Source: Vanessa cardui (lineage: Eukaryota > Arthropoda > Insecta > Lepidoptera > Nymphalidae). From it: 64,000 nt of DNA. Where the stretch lies: positions 8,186,501-8,250,500 of the forward strand of contig NC_061140.1 of the NCBI RefSeq assembly GCF_905220365.1. The letters are read 5' to 3'. The notes beneath the pieces were generated by a model. The model ran no database searches, was not told the origin of the DNA, and was given only the letters and a program-made list of their open reading frames with translations. The position numbers were made by a program, and so were the translations under genes. The stretch's first letter is position 1. Every line of letters begins with the position of its first letter. Positions 23,635-35,700 of the stretch are shown in pieces.

Positions 23635-26600
23635 TTATCAAATTTCTATGTATGTTATATTTTAATGTTATTGAATCTATTTAACAGAAAGTATGCTATA
23701 GTCATAACAATAAAAAATATCGCATAAAGGTATTTAACTGACTGTATAAAGTTGTTTTGAGACGTTAAGGTATTGGGTAAAATTTTATAACGTGTATTAA
23801 TGCAATTTTTTTAAACAACAACGTTGAAACTAGCCAACATAATTAGTACTTGCAACTGAATATTGTACTGTATTTCAGTAAAACTACATCACCGCGAGTC
23901 TCTTTTTAAAATTCAGGTACAACCTAAACAAGAATATAGTGACGGACTCACGCCGCGCACTTCTGTAGGTTGCCACTTGACCCACATTCCCTCTACTTGT
24001 CTCCTATAACAGGAAGAGTTTCCTACCAGACTCATCCACCACTCCAAACAAAAAACAACTCTAAAACTACAAGCAAAAGATTCAAACTACCCATCCAACT
24101 CGACCAACTCAAAGGTGACTCCCCACGCAATTTAACACTTTGTTTTTCCTTCAAACACGGCAGAATATTCAATGTTGGCGGAAAATAAGTTGGATGTTCC
24201 TACTTAGCGATTTGCCACTTACACGTCCAGATAATAAGATTCACATTCAAATAGCAAGATGTCGGCAACGTATTGAATTTTTTATCCCGTCTCTGCCTAC
24301 ACAAGCTGCAATAATACAAGTAATCTAAGCTATACTCGCGTTTGAATACGAATATTTACAAAAATAATGTTTTAAAAATTCATAATGGTTTTGAGAATTG
24401 TACCCGTGTGTATTTAAATAGAATAAAAAGTGGAAAATTACTGAAATTATGGGATCGTTTACGATTGAAAAAAAAATTGTAGGCTCGAGCGTATTTGAGG
24501 AATAGAATGAATCAGAATCCCCGTGAATGGATTAACTTTATAGAAAATTTGTTGTGCGTTTATTCAGTTAATGTTGAAAACTTTTAATTGGTTTAATAAT
24601 TCGCCTTTTCTGATCCCGATGTAAGTAGAAAGTGTTAACTTTTTCAATTATCGTCAACTTGACTTTCGAAATATGACTAAGATTGACGGTTACATTTTGA
24701 TTCAATGTTTTAATTAATGTTCATTTCAACAAATCCTAGTATTGTTTAGCCCTTACTTACGTTTCAAATTAACGTTCAAAACTTACGAATTTGAACCTTA
24801 AGCTATAACAACAGGAAATATAATTAAATATCAATAATAAGATCATAAATATTTGTAGATTTTAGGGGGATATTTTCTGTTATATAATTTCATATTATGT
24901 ATTTTTTCTCTACCTAAGTTTGAATGTTGTCCTAGGAGTATTCCTAGGATATGTTTTGAACTTTGTTGTTATAATTTGTACAACTAACGACACTAAATCG
25001 TGAACCCAAATCTGAATACACGACCTTCAGATAGGTAGACGAATTCTATTCATCCTGACAATCTGAAAATACATTTAAGAATTTTATGAAAGACTGTTAA
25101 TGACACACCTATTATAACCTATCGTAATTTAATATAATATGTAAACATAATTATAAATAAATAAATTTACACAATGCTATTATTATATTTAGTCATAATT
25201 TTATCAAAATTAGTTTAGTATGTAGACATATGTGAACGGCGATTTAGGTCAGTGCTGCCCTCTTCACGTAAATTAAACCCTAATTAGTGTGGGTCGGTGG
25301 GCTTGTGATTTATACCTGTTTTTGCTAGACCAATGTTACTTGTATTTACCATGCGAAACTTACTTTAACTAATTTGTGAAACAAAATTTAACTACATTAC
25401 GTTCTACGGTGATTGTAATTATATTTACATATAATTCTATATAAGGACGGTTATTTACTACTAATAATAGAGCGAAAAGGCTTTTTGTTTGATTTTGAGG
25501 ACTCATCCTTTTACAACCACAACAACAACCCAACCTTTTACATAAAAATAGCGTATATTTTCTACACTGCCATAATATTTATTTTATATTTTAGGTAAAA
25601 AAATGACATTAAAATTTGTTTATGCACGCCCACGCGGCTAAAATTTATTTTAAAACACTGTTTAACAGATTATTAATAATTACTTCATTTCTATACTTTC
25701 ATAAAATTAAAACTAAGTAATGCACAGTACACATTGTGTTCATAAATTAAAGTTTTCAATTAAAAGCGACAATGATAATTTCACCTTCAATAATGCGACC
25801 AAAAAATGGCCGTGTAGATGCGTACCATATATACTGATTAACAGAGAAAAAAACCAGTTCATAATTTAGAATCCTTTTAAATTCCATCACAATAAAACCC
25901 TAGATTAACCCGCGTATAATTTGGTTAAACGTCACCAGTCCATTAACCCCGCGTGACCGATCGGAGTCGACGGCGCTCAAACAGAACAATTCACTCGCGA
26001 AATTAAACTGTCAGCCTCTGATATTGTTTGCGCACTCGTTTGCTTGTTATTAACTAAATGCATAACGCGTTGTGCATTTCGCTGCTTGTTAATATCGTGT
26101 ATTTAGTGATATATCATTGTTTAACTTTATTTCTTATGATTGCTTCTCGAAGATCTTCAATGCCTTTATTCGTAATGGACAACACATAGATGTACTCTCA
26201 TTGTGATGGAAGGGAATCTAACATGACAAGATACGTGCTTTCTAAATTACGAGATACATTTTATTATTTTAGAATTTCAAGCTGCTGTTGGAATCTTTCA
26301 ATAATACAATAAAATTTTTTATTGACCCGTTTTATTTGAACACGCTCATTCACGCCCTACAGCTATATAAGCTAGCTATGAAACTGAAGAGGAAAGTCAA
26401 GTTTTTCGTTTATGTATATATCTATTTTGTTAACTATTAGTGCGTGTACTATCAATTTCAAACGGAATATCTTTAATTTTTTTTTTATGAAGGACCTACT
26501 TTCTTATAAAATATTTAAATTTTATATTCAAACTCATTTCAACAAAAAGAGCGTAACAGCAATTGAAGGCTTATTAATTAAAAAAAAAAAAGTTACGCAA

Positions 26601-26828
26601 TGGAACTAAATGATTGTGTCAGAGTTGTGCGCAGTCCCTTTAAGTTTCAGCATATGTTTTACGCAATTTAAGTATTTGGTACAATTTGATAATAGGCTAT
26701 TTCACAGGTTCTTAAAATTAATGTTATACTATTTAGTAGGGGTTAAGGAACCCAGCAAAATTTTTTTTTGTTTATTTCTTGTATATATTTAAAATAAGAT
26801 AATATTAAAAATTCCATATTTAAATAAC
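23635..26828. other. Non-coding stretch
   Basis: A 72-codon frame at 23970-24188 has ordinary composition, but no start context, splice sites or family I recognise. Otherwise AT-rich, with a GC-richer patch at 25920-26100. Confidence 0.5.
26057..26078. promoter_or_regulatory. 22-bp near-palindrome centred on ACGCGT
   Basis: AATGCATAACGCGTTGTGCA plus TT reads almost the same on both strands (one mismatched pair). It lies in a GC-richer block (about 25920-26100) with no repeat or coding match. Confidence 0.3.
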
Positions 26829-26998
26829 GTGCCAAAACGCTAGTGGAAAATATGGCGCTGCAATGGGTTCGGTGACGTCACTTGCTTGTATATCAATCTT
26901 TGGTATGTATTCAAATAAGTTAGAATGTCATGCAAGGTTAAGAAGCAAGTGACTTCATTACAAGCCGGGCCAATCAGGAGCGTTTTGTGTCACGTGAC
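26829..26998. mobile_element. Imperfect fold-back repeat
   Basis: The left arm (GCCAAAACGCT ... GTGACGTCACTTGCTT) and right arm (AAGCAAGTGACTTCAT ... AGCGTTTTGTGTCACG) are inverted copies with mismatches, enclosing an AT-rich centre. It resembles a MITE or fold-back element. The arms hold CRE-like and E-box-like (CACGTG) motifs. Confidence 0.5.
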
Positions 26999-27805
26999 AA
27001 ACGTTTAAAATAATACACTTTTATTTATGGATTTTTTAATAAATTAAGTATTATTTTCAACTTTCGTTAATAAATAACCATTTTAAGTCTCATAATATAT
27101 ACTGATTACAACAACTGACACATTCGCATTGTCAAATAGCCTATTATACAGTTTGCTACGGTTCTACGCTATTTGTATTCAACAATTGTCATTTAACTTT
27201 TTTAATTAAAATAGAGGAAAATAATAAACACTGTGTTTATTGCCGGTTTTATTTGTACATACTCGTATATATTATTCATATACTATGCGTTATGATGTAA
27301 TATTTATAAAGGACTTCTGACATTTCAGAATTACTGCACTATCATAGTATTTAAAAAAATATTTTGCAATAAAGTATTATTATTATTACATATATATTCA
27401 AGTAATATGAGCTATTATTGCTATCTAAGCTCTATTTTTAAATTCTATATACAATTATACATGGTGTTTCGAGGTTAGATAACAAAGTACAGCTTTCAAG
27501 CTTTTTGCCGTCCAAGGTAACTAAACACGTTGTTCGTACACGGGGTGTTTATTAAGCGATACTATCTCCAGCACCCTATGAATATTCATCCCTACGTGCC
27601 TCAAACGTGTAGACTTTTTAATTTTAATATAAAAAGTTTCATGTTACCGTACTTACATTTTCCACTTTTATTGAAATACTTGTTTCTTTAAATTTTTATA
27701 TTATAATTAAAGTTAAAGAATAATACGTAGAACACTATTACTAGATAATTATTAATCATTGAAAGTCAATAAATTCAGTTTCATTTAAGAAATTCTTTAT
27801 ATGTT

Positions 27806-27890
27806 AATCTCGTTCCTGGCGATGATGGAAGCCTGCGTATCATTACATTCAGTCATGTGTATCCACTAACCACCATCAGAGCAGCGATGA
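27806..27890 (+). repeat. Small Metulj-like SINE fragment
   Basis: CTCGTTCCTGGCGATGATGG, AGTCATGTGTATCCACTAAC and CAGAGCAGCGATG resemble the central part of the SINE (CTCGTGCTCGGCGGTG...). Heavily mutated. Confidence 0.3.
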
Positions 27891-27983
27891 AAAATAAGTT
27901 ACAAAGTTTTTCTAAGGAGGTTTTAGTCCAATTTTTTAATGGTATCACATAAACCTTTGCAAACGTACGAAGTCTTAACTAAT

Positions 27984-28175
27984 GGAAAGTGACTAACAAC
28001 CCTCATAGACATCTGTAGCACTGACTTGCTGATACCTTGAGTTTGGAAATTTGTACGCTTTTCTCTGCGGTTGGTCTAGATGTAGTACATTGACAGTTGT
28101 GACTTTATAGTCGCTCGCTTACCATCAAACTGGAACACAATAACAAAAGGAGTATGGGCGTAGAATATGTGATAA
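27984..28175 (+). repeat. Interspersed repeat family C, degenerate copy
   Basis: Scattered landmarks in order (AAAGTGACTAACAACC, CATAGACATCTGTAGCAC, CAAACTGGAACACAATAAC, GGGCGTAGAATATGTGAT) indicate an old, heavily mutated copy. Confidence 0.4.
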
Positions 28176-28221
28176 TAATATTGCCCAAAAAAACGATTTC
28201 CAAGATTACAAGTATTTGATA

Positions 28222-28372
28222 CTAGTAATCGCTCGCGTTTTAGGGTATTAGCTGCTGCTGTCAGGCAATAATCAGTTCTATGTCCTGTCTTTGAGTTCAG
28301 CGGTTTGGTCGTGTAAGAACGATAGACAGACAGGCAGGGTTACTTTCACATTTATAATACTATATAATATAG
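28222..28372 (-). mobile_element. Helitron-like non-autonomous element
   Basis: Starts on the plus strand with CTAGTAATCGCTCGCGTTTT (after A) and holds TTCAGCGGTTTGGTCGTG, GACAGACAGGCAGGGTTACT and CACATTTATAATACTAT. Internally deleted relative to 15096-15295. Confidence 0.6.
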
Positions 28373-31244
28373 TTTTTCACAAAACTGTATGTGTATATAA
28401 TAAGTATGTGGATTTGTACACTCTTAACGTACATTAGCAAATACATGATAATTGATACCTTGGAAACTGCTAAGTGCCCAGCCAGTCCGTCTAGGTATAA
28501 TCAAAATTCCGAACTGTTGTTGGTAGAGAGAAAATTATTCGAAAATGCTTGTGATATCCTGCTCAAATAAATTGTATGTATGAAGTACGATTTTGATAAG
28601 TAAACCTATTATCTTAAATTCAACGTCATAATAGAGGAAGGAATTGATTTGAAGCGTCCTCATATGTCCGTAAGCCTGTGTCTCTGCCTATTGTGTTATC
28701 TCCAGCGTATTTCACTTTACCGTCACTCAACTAGCATTCAAGTCAGGCATTCAGTTACGTGGAACTCCATAAACCGATTTACGTACAATTCTCTCCTTCA
28801 TCAAACTAATGATTTCTCTTTAAAAATACAAAATTCGAACGAGCTATTCCATTTAAAATATAACTTACTTTATCTTACACACACATACACATTCTTTGTC
28901 ACAAGTAACAGGATGTGTATTCATTAAAAATTGTTTTAATGTGCTCGAATTAATTTTCATTTCCTAGTTCATGGAAGAGGAAACAAAAGCATAACAGAGT
29001 CATTTAACGAAGCGTCTCTGTTATATGATACATATCATAGCTTATTATACTCTGTGGCGTTCTCTATTATACGACTGCTTGACAAAACACAGTTGCATTT
29101 CTGTAAGACTTCTTGCACACTGAAAGTATAAAAGATACGAATTTCTCTTCAGTACCTAAGTTGCAGCATTCGAGCTGAACAATAATAAAAGTCATCAAGT
29201 GTGAGAACGGCTTTAGGTCTTGTTTACGTTCAATTGCGCAATGATTTCGTTCGTTATATACTGGATCGGTATATGATGCATGAAATGTTAAATGATATAC
29301 AGAGAGATATCACAGTGATATAGTGAGATGGTACAGTGGTGATGTTTGGAATGGTTGATATGTCGTACAGAGACATTGTTTTTGGTAGTGATTACCACCT
29401 ACCTTCAGGTGGCCCATTCGTTGAATATTTAATGAAAAAATAATAATAAGAATTTAAAATGAAAATAGAAGTATTATTATAGATTCCAAAATTAGTTCCA
29501 AACAATGTTTAAGACGCAATTCCAAGATCAAACTTAAGTGTAACGTTTTTACGTGTAACGTTTGTGAAAATGTTTTTGACGCAAAAGAATTTCACATTTG
29601 TTCGAACCGCTGTATTGAGTTTCACTCCCTTACATTTCGTACCGGTTTCAACTTATTTAATTTAAATAGATATAAAATGACTTGCTTCTATTTACTTGTA
29701 TAAGAAATTAAGATAAGCTATAAATATAAATATTGTATTTTTAGAACGAGCAACACCGAGAAATAAAATTGAATTTCGAACGTGACTTCTTCCTACGCAA
29801 ATTCTAATAATTAAATGAAAATGTAGGTATATTTTTATAAAAATTAAAATTCGAACGAACGTTATAAATAACATACTTAAAAAAGTACATAATGTTTTTA
29901 CAAATGCACGATAGAAATTGATCATAAATATTTCATATATTATTTTAACAAATTGCTAGAACTATAATGTGCCAATCCATATAATGTTATACAATTGAAT
30001 GTGTTAAAATTCAATTATTCGTTATATGCCGCCATATAAAATGGATGTGAACATAAATTTATAATTTATTCAAATTGTAGGGGTACATTTTAAATGAATT
30101 TATAACGTATTCCATCATTTTGTCATGACTCAAAATTAACCACGGAATCTGGTAGACTTGCTAACTTAAATTATTATTTTATTTAAATTTACTTTAAATA
30201 TTCGCCATCTTATGGTGAGTAGTTATCGTAGTTGTAAAACCACTTTTTACACCGTCAGACATGGGATCAAATCATTTGTCTATTTTGTTCAAACAAGTAC
30301 ACAAGAATAAACATATTTATTGTGAATAATAAATATTCAGTATATAGAATAATCGTTTACTTTTCATCAGGATAACAGGATATGTTAAAATAATAAATAC
30401 CAAATGCCTATTGAACATTTTTTTAATTGTATTGAATAATTGGAAAGGGAAACCCCAGTCATGGCAATACTATAGCTATCTAATTTCAAGAATGATGTTA
30501 AAAAAAAATTACGTATAATAATACGTGAAATAAGAAATATTGAAAGTTTTTTTTTTTAACGCAAGTAATATTTTCAATTTTAATGTACTTTAACTTATCT
30601 ATGAACACTCGTTCTAGTGTTGCAAGTTATAAAATTTTCTAATGTATTTTAGTTCAGTAAATAACCAATATGAGCGTATCTGTGCTCGACAGCGGCGCAG
30701 ATTCACAAGCTAAAATACGAGCAGGCTGGGCACGTAAAAGTGACCCGCTTTATGTAGCGTGAAGATAGGGTTGTTTATGATTTTATACAAGCCTAGTGAC
30801 TGCCCGTGGCTGTCCCTTTAACTATGATTTTCACGGAGGTTTTATTTGAAAAAAATATTTAAATTTAAAATTATAGAACGCGAAACTTCATTCTGTTTTC
30901 TGGAATTGATAATCGCAAATTACTGCGTAAAAGTTGAGTTCAAGTTTACTTTGCTTATGAAATAAATTGTAATGTTCTTACTATTATTCACCAACCCGAA
31001 TTGAGGCCTGGTAGGAAAACCTCTTAACCCTTTTTACGTGGTCTTTGCTTCAAGACATACAGACTATTACTAATGTTCATTGTGTATGATATTTGTTATG
31101 TTAACATAATTATCATACCTATGCCTACGGTTAGCCTAAAAATATCGTTTGTTAAAGGATTAGGTCACCGAAAATCACTCAACCCAAAATCATAAACGAA
31201 AATTTATAAGTGAAATCTGATTTTTGTCAACTATTTCGTTTTAA
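28373..31244. other. Non-coding AT-rich stretch
   Basis: No gene recognised. A faint family C head remnant (about 29385-29425) and a SINE-like scrap near 30980-31070 are possible. Confidence 0.55.
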
Positions 31245-31493
31245 TCATTTCAGAGTATAAAATAAAGTCGCTTACCGCTATCTGTCCTTATATATGCTCA
31301 GAGCTTTAAATTACGCAAGTGTTTTTATGCTGTTGTTTCAATAGATAGAGTGATCCAAGAGGTAGGTTTATATGTATAATACATGCACAATATGATAATT
31401 TTAGAAGTTTCTAATGTGATATCGTAATTAAATAAATGTTATAGTATATTTAGTTCAGCATTGCACCCGTGCGATGCCGGGGCGGATCGCTAG
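31245..31493 (+). mobile_element. Helitron-like element, subfamily E, copy 1
   Basis: Lies between A (31244) and T (31494). It begins TCATTTCAGAGTATAAAATA and ends GCCGGGGCGGATCGCTAG. Shared internal blocks with the 32561-32818 copy include CTTACCGCT, GGTTTATATGTATAATACAT and CACCCGTGC near the end. 249 bp, non-coding. Confidence 0.7.
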
Positions 31494-32560
31494 TTACCCA
31501 TATATTTAGCGACACTTTATATAACACTACACACAGTTTGGAGCTGTAATTGAATCTGCATCCGCAAGTACATAGCTCCTTTAATTCGGGTAAGTGTTGC
31601 GGTCGAGACAGCATATAAATCTGTTAAGAGTCTGAGAATTAATTTCGCCAGTCTACTTATCTCGGTCAGCGTTAAGGATATTTTATGTGCTCGCCAGTCA
31701 ACTGTTTTAAACTGCTTATTAACTCCATATTTTTATATTAAAATAACTTTATAAAGATTTGTTTAGCCGACTAAATAGCCTTATTGCTATAATTGAATTA
31801 GTTTAGAACGTACTATATCATGACGTAACGATATATTTATATTTTTATCCCATTTTAAATATTTTAATAGAGTACAATTTTATACTCATTCATAAAAAAA
31901 TGAAAAGAAACGTAAACAATATGTGTATAGTTATTACCATTAGATAAGGAACTGTTTGCCTGAAATTTTCTGACTTGGTTTAGTGTTTACAGGACAAAAT
32001 AATTAAAACATATAATTATATGGAAAGAATCTTGATGTTTTCTTTAATTAAAGATGGTTGATTAATGCAAAAAAACACGATTTTTTAGTTTTGACACCTG
32101 AGAATTGTTCCTGGAGTCTAGTTTAAAAAAAAGCCTTTCCAATATTTTTTATGGGTATTATAACCTTGATTTAGATTTATGGACTAATTATTTTTTGTTT
32201 TTAATTATAAAATAATAAATTATTATATAGCTCTTATTTCGTGTACTATCTATATTTATATAATAGTCCAATTTTATAAATATATTCAATATTTTCATTC
32301 ATTATTTGTGGTTTGTTTTTTATAAAAATATTCTCATAATTCAACATATTTTTTTCACGTTGTAAATAAAGATTATTTTTTATTCCGCAATAAGCATGGA
32401 AGTCTGTCATTAGTCATAATGTTCTGACGTGTGTTCATAACTTTCCATGCAAAGCGACGAGAAATTATTTTCGTTTTTCGTCAACTGAAATAATACTAAC
32501 GACATCTGGTACCGTCTTACAAGAAAAAGAACCTTTTCTAATATTTTTTAGGCTTCATTA

Positions 32561-32818
32561 TCATTACATAGTATAAAACAAAGTCACTTACCGCTGTCCC
32601 TATGTATACTAAGAACTTTAAAATTACACAACGGTTTTTTTAATAGATAGATTGATTCAATAGAAAGGTTTATATATATAATACATGCGCAATATAAGTA
32701 TAAGAAACATTGATATTATTGTATTGTCTAACTACTAAAAACTGTAAACGTTGTAAGACATTCTGTGGCATACTCAGTATGAGCATTACACCCGTGCAAA
32801 GCCGGGGCGTGTCGCTAG
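32561..32818 (+). mobile_element. Helitron-like element, subfamily E, copy 2
   Basis: Lies between A (32560) and T (32819). It begins TCATTACATAGTATAAAACA and ends AGCCGGGGCGTGTCGCTAG. 258 bp, same strand and about 1.07 kb from copy 1, with the same internal order. Confidence 0.7.
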
Positions 32819-33224
32819 TTCAAATATAAGAACAATTTTAGTTGATATTAGATGTTTTTGTTCATTGTAGTTGAGTAAATTATGTCATAGTCGAGAGGTT
32901 TAGCCGTAAAGATGTATCGAATTGATGAAAAGATTACTTTAGTCTTTGTAATATTACTTGTATTAAATAATGCAAGATTAGTCTTAGTACGAATTTCTAC
33001 TTTATTTTGCTTTATCAAAGCATGTTCTAATTGGATCTACAAATATCTTATAATAATCGATAATTGCCAATAAACATAGATTTGGGCATGTATTGGAATA
33101 GACCGTGAAGATATTCCGTGCCCTATAGATCCAATAAAGCGCATTGTACTCGACGAGTGCCATAAACATCGGGTAATATTTATGAATACAATTGCTCAAT
33201 CTTGGCAAGTGACTCAAATTAATC

Positions 33225-33405
33225 AGTACTTACCTGGTGGTAGGGCTTTGTGTAAGATCGTCTGGATAGGTACCATCGACTCATAAAATAACAAATATTC
33301 TATCGGCAAACAGTAATATTTGTTGTATAAAAAGGCACAAGAGACATAATATTTCTTTGAGTTAATATTTCTTACAGCGCCAATATCTATGGGTGGTTAA
33401 AAATG
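33225..33405 (-). repeat. Interspersed repeat family C, copy C5 (partial)
   Basis: On the minus strand: CACCCATAGATATTGGCGCT, TTATGTCTCTTGTGCC, then the end CACAAAGCCCTACCACCAGG. The middle third is shortened. Confidence 0.5.
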
Positions 33406-34317
33406 AATTTGTAAGTTTAATATACATATATGTAATTCAAATTAATTACTACAACTAGTATTACTAATATATTAAGTCATATATAGTACAATATGTTTGA
33501 CCTAAATCATATTTCTGTTGACGGTACCTCATTAACGATGCTAGCCACGTTTACCTTGGCCGTACTTGGGATGGATTATGCTCCCTTTGTCGTAAATTTT
33601 ACAACTTCAAAAATTAGGCGCCGTGAGCTGACTAGATCTAAGAAACACGTCTAGCGGCAAATTGTTTTAGCACTGCTTGTGGTTGGCTAATAATTGACTT
33701 GTGTAACTTTAATTGAATTTACAATTACGTCTCGAGTTGAATTTTAAGATGTAACATGTTATCTTATCTTTAATTCATTTACTCTCTTAATAGCTTTTAG
33801 TTGATTTAATTTAGCTCATGTTATTATACGGGTATCTAGTCGAGTTAACATAGTCTTCTCTGAAGTAAGTTTATTATAAACGTCGTCATAATCTTCATTT
33901 AGAATTGATTGATAACATCCTGAGTGTTTGACTATAAATGATTAAAGTAATAAGTAATACTTAAATTTGGAGGTCTTTAGTGTTGTATAAAAAGTTTTGT
34001 AAGAAATACTTTAGATATTGTTTTCTATTTTAAGCTGTTCAGGCTTTTTCTGCGCCAACCTTCTTTCATTTCCTCATGCGTGACATTGTTCGTAACTAGT
34101 ACGAGTAAATGCCACTTAAAAAAAGAAATATCTAAACCACAACATACGTGCATCGAAGATATACATTTTGTGAAATAACGTAACATATGAAATACTTACG
34201 ACTTCCAATTCTACTCATTTCATATTTTCTTTTGCAAATAACTGAATTGTAATGACTTTGTTAAAAATAATTTGTAATAATCATTTGATGGGATAAAAGT
34301 ATGACACGAACTGATTA
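33406..34317. other. Non-coding stretch
   Basis: Nothing recognised. Confidence 0.6.
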
Positions 34318-34576
34318 AATAAAAAAATACTTTATTCTAGTAGGCTTTTACAAGCACTTTTGAATCGTTATTTAACTATACTAAGTGAAGCTACCACGTA
34401 CCACGAAAATAACCGGCAAAAAACTCAGTTAATATTTTTCAACATGTAAAAATACAGTATGTAATGTGTTTGGAAGTCAAGAAGTATTATTTCTAAGCTT
34501 TTTAACGTTTGTATAATCTTTTATTGAATAATATGTCTTCTTTCCAAAGTATTTTTTACAAACGATTTGAATTTAT
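34318..34576 (-). mobile_element. LINE-like tail repeat (family B), copy B2, interrupted
   Basis: Matches B1 from AAAAATACTTTATTCTAGTA to AACGATTTGAATTTATC, where it stops abruptly at the start of the TIR element at 34577. The comparable part of B1 continues. Confidence 0.6.
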
Positions 34577-35500
34577 CAACCGATTTCAAAAAGGAGGAGG
34601 TTATCAATTCGTCAGTATTTTTTTTTATGTTTGTTACCTCATAACTTTTTACTGGGTGGACCGATTTTGATAATTTTTTTTTGTTTGAAAGGTAGTGCTT
34701 CCCGTGGGGTCCCATTTTTTTTTTATTTTTTTCCGATGATTTACGACATCACATTGCAAACTTCTAAAATTGTCATTGTTTCTTTACTATATTGTTCATT
34801 TATTATATATACAAACATTCCCCTTGAATTACACTATCTATAAAAAAAACCGCATCAAAATCCGTTGCGTAGTTTTAAAGATATAGGGACAGAGAAAGCG
34901 GCTTTGTTTTATACTATGTATTGACGGAACTCCTAAACGGCTTACAGTTAGAGTGCGATTTGGGGCAGAATTTCTTACTGTCTTTAATCAAATTTTGTGT
35001 ATATGATGTGATGCCATATGATGTACGACATAGCATACGAATAGCTCTTTTGCAAAGTTTTTTTACTGAGGTCGATTACAGCTCATTCGAGGGCGGTACC
35101 TTGTAGTTTATGCCGCATGACGTATTAAAGCCGCATTTTCGAATGTCTATTTTTGCTTTATTCGAAAGTTTCTTTTGAAACTGTCCCCGAAATAGTTTCT
35201 GATTCATATAAACGGCACGCTTAATCTATCCATATTAAGAAAAAAATGTTGGTCTACATGAGCTTCACTTAAAATCAAAAATTAAAAATCAAAAATCAAA
35301 ATTAGACACCGGCTCCAAATATAACAATAACTATAACTACGTTATATAGTCGTAAATCGACTCTTAAGTAGTCTAATATTTTTCATTTCATTTTACCTAG
35401 GAGGACTCTCAAAAATATGTTAAATATGTAATTATTTTTATTACTTTTTAGTGCATTTTTTATTTGTTTTAAAATAATGTTTTGTTTGAAGTCGGTTTTT
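34577..35500 (+). mobile_element. Non-autonomous TIR element inserted in a family B copy
   Basis: The left end AACCGATTTCAAA and right end TTTGAAGTCGGTT are inverted repeats with one mismatch. The interior has the CAAAATCCGTTGCGTAGTTT block that accompanies such ends in other Lepidoptera (recollection, not checked). No transposase frame. An AAAATCA-type simple repeat lies at 35270-35304. Confidence 0.55.
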
Positions 35501-35541
35501 CTTTTTGTTAAAATTTTATTTATGAACAGCAAAGTCAGAAT

Positions 35542-35700
35542 TCACGTTACAAAGTTAGATACGTGGTTGAATAGATAGCAAACATCTTTTGTAGTCGTGT
35601 TATGCTCTATCTTTTCAACGTCAATGACCTGTCGAATGCCCCCTATAATTTCCATTGTTTCGGATCGCATGGAAGGCTTAATCACTTGACCTATATCTTC
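35542..35700 (-). pseudogene. Short protein-like frame, possible gene fragment
   Basis: A 52-codon open stretch plus stop (TGA at 35542-35544) has well-mixed, globular-looking composition, with the segment MRSETMEIIGGIRQVIDVE starting at ATG 35670. In-frame stops lie just upstream (TGA near 35709) and no good acceptor precedes it, so it looks like a truncated remnant rather than a working exon. It starts 42 bp beyond the end of the TIR element at 34577-35500. Family not recognised. Confidence 0.25.

Noticed and set aside
23970..24328. Two overlapping 60-70-codon frames
   Set aside because: No splice sites, start context or family resemblance strong enough to call an exon.
25570..25610. TTTTAG|GTAAAA as a further plus-strand ratchet point
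   Set aside because: T-rich tract is fair, but the donor is weak and no second donor follows closely; kept only as a marginal candidate.
33215..33245. Minus-strand CCACCAG|GTAAGTAC as a ratchet point
   Set aside because: It is the end of a family C repeat copy and lacks a polypyrimidine tract.
34921..35106. 61-codon plus-strand frame
   Set aside because: Lies inside the TIR element; no transposase similarity and no continuation.
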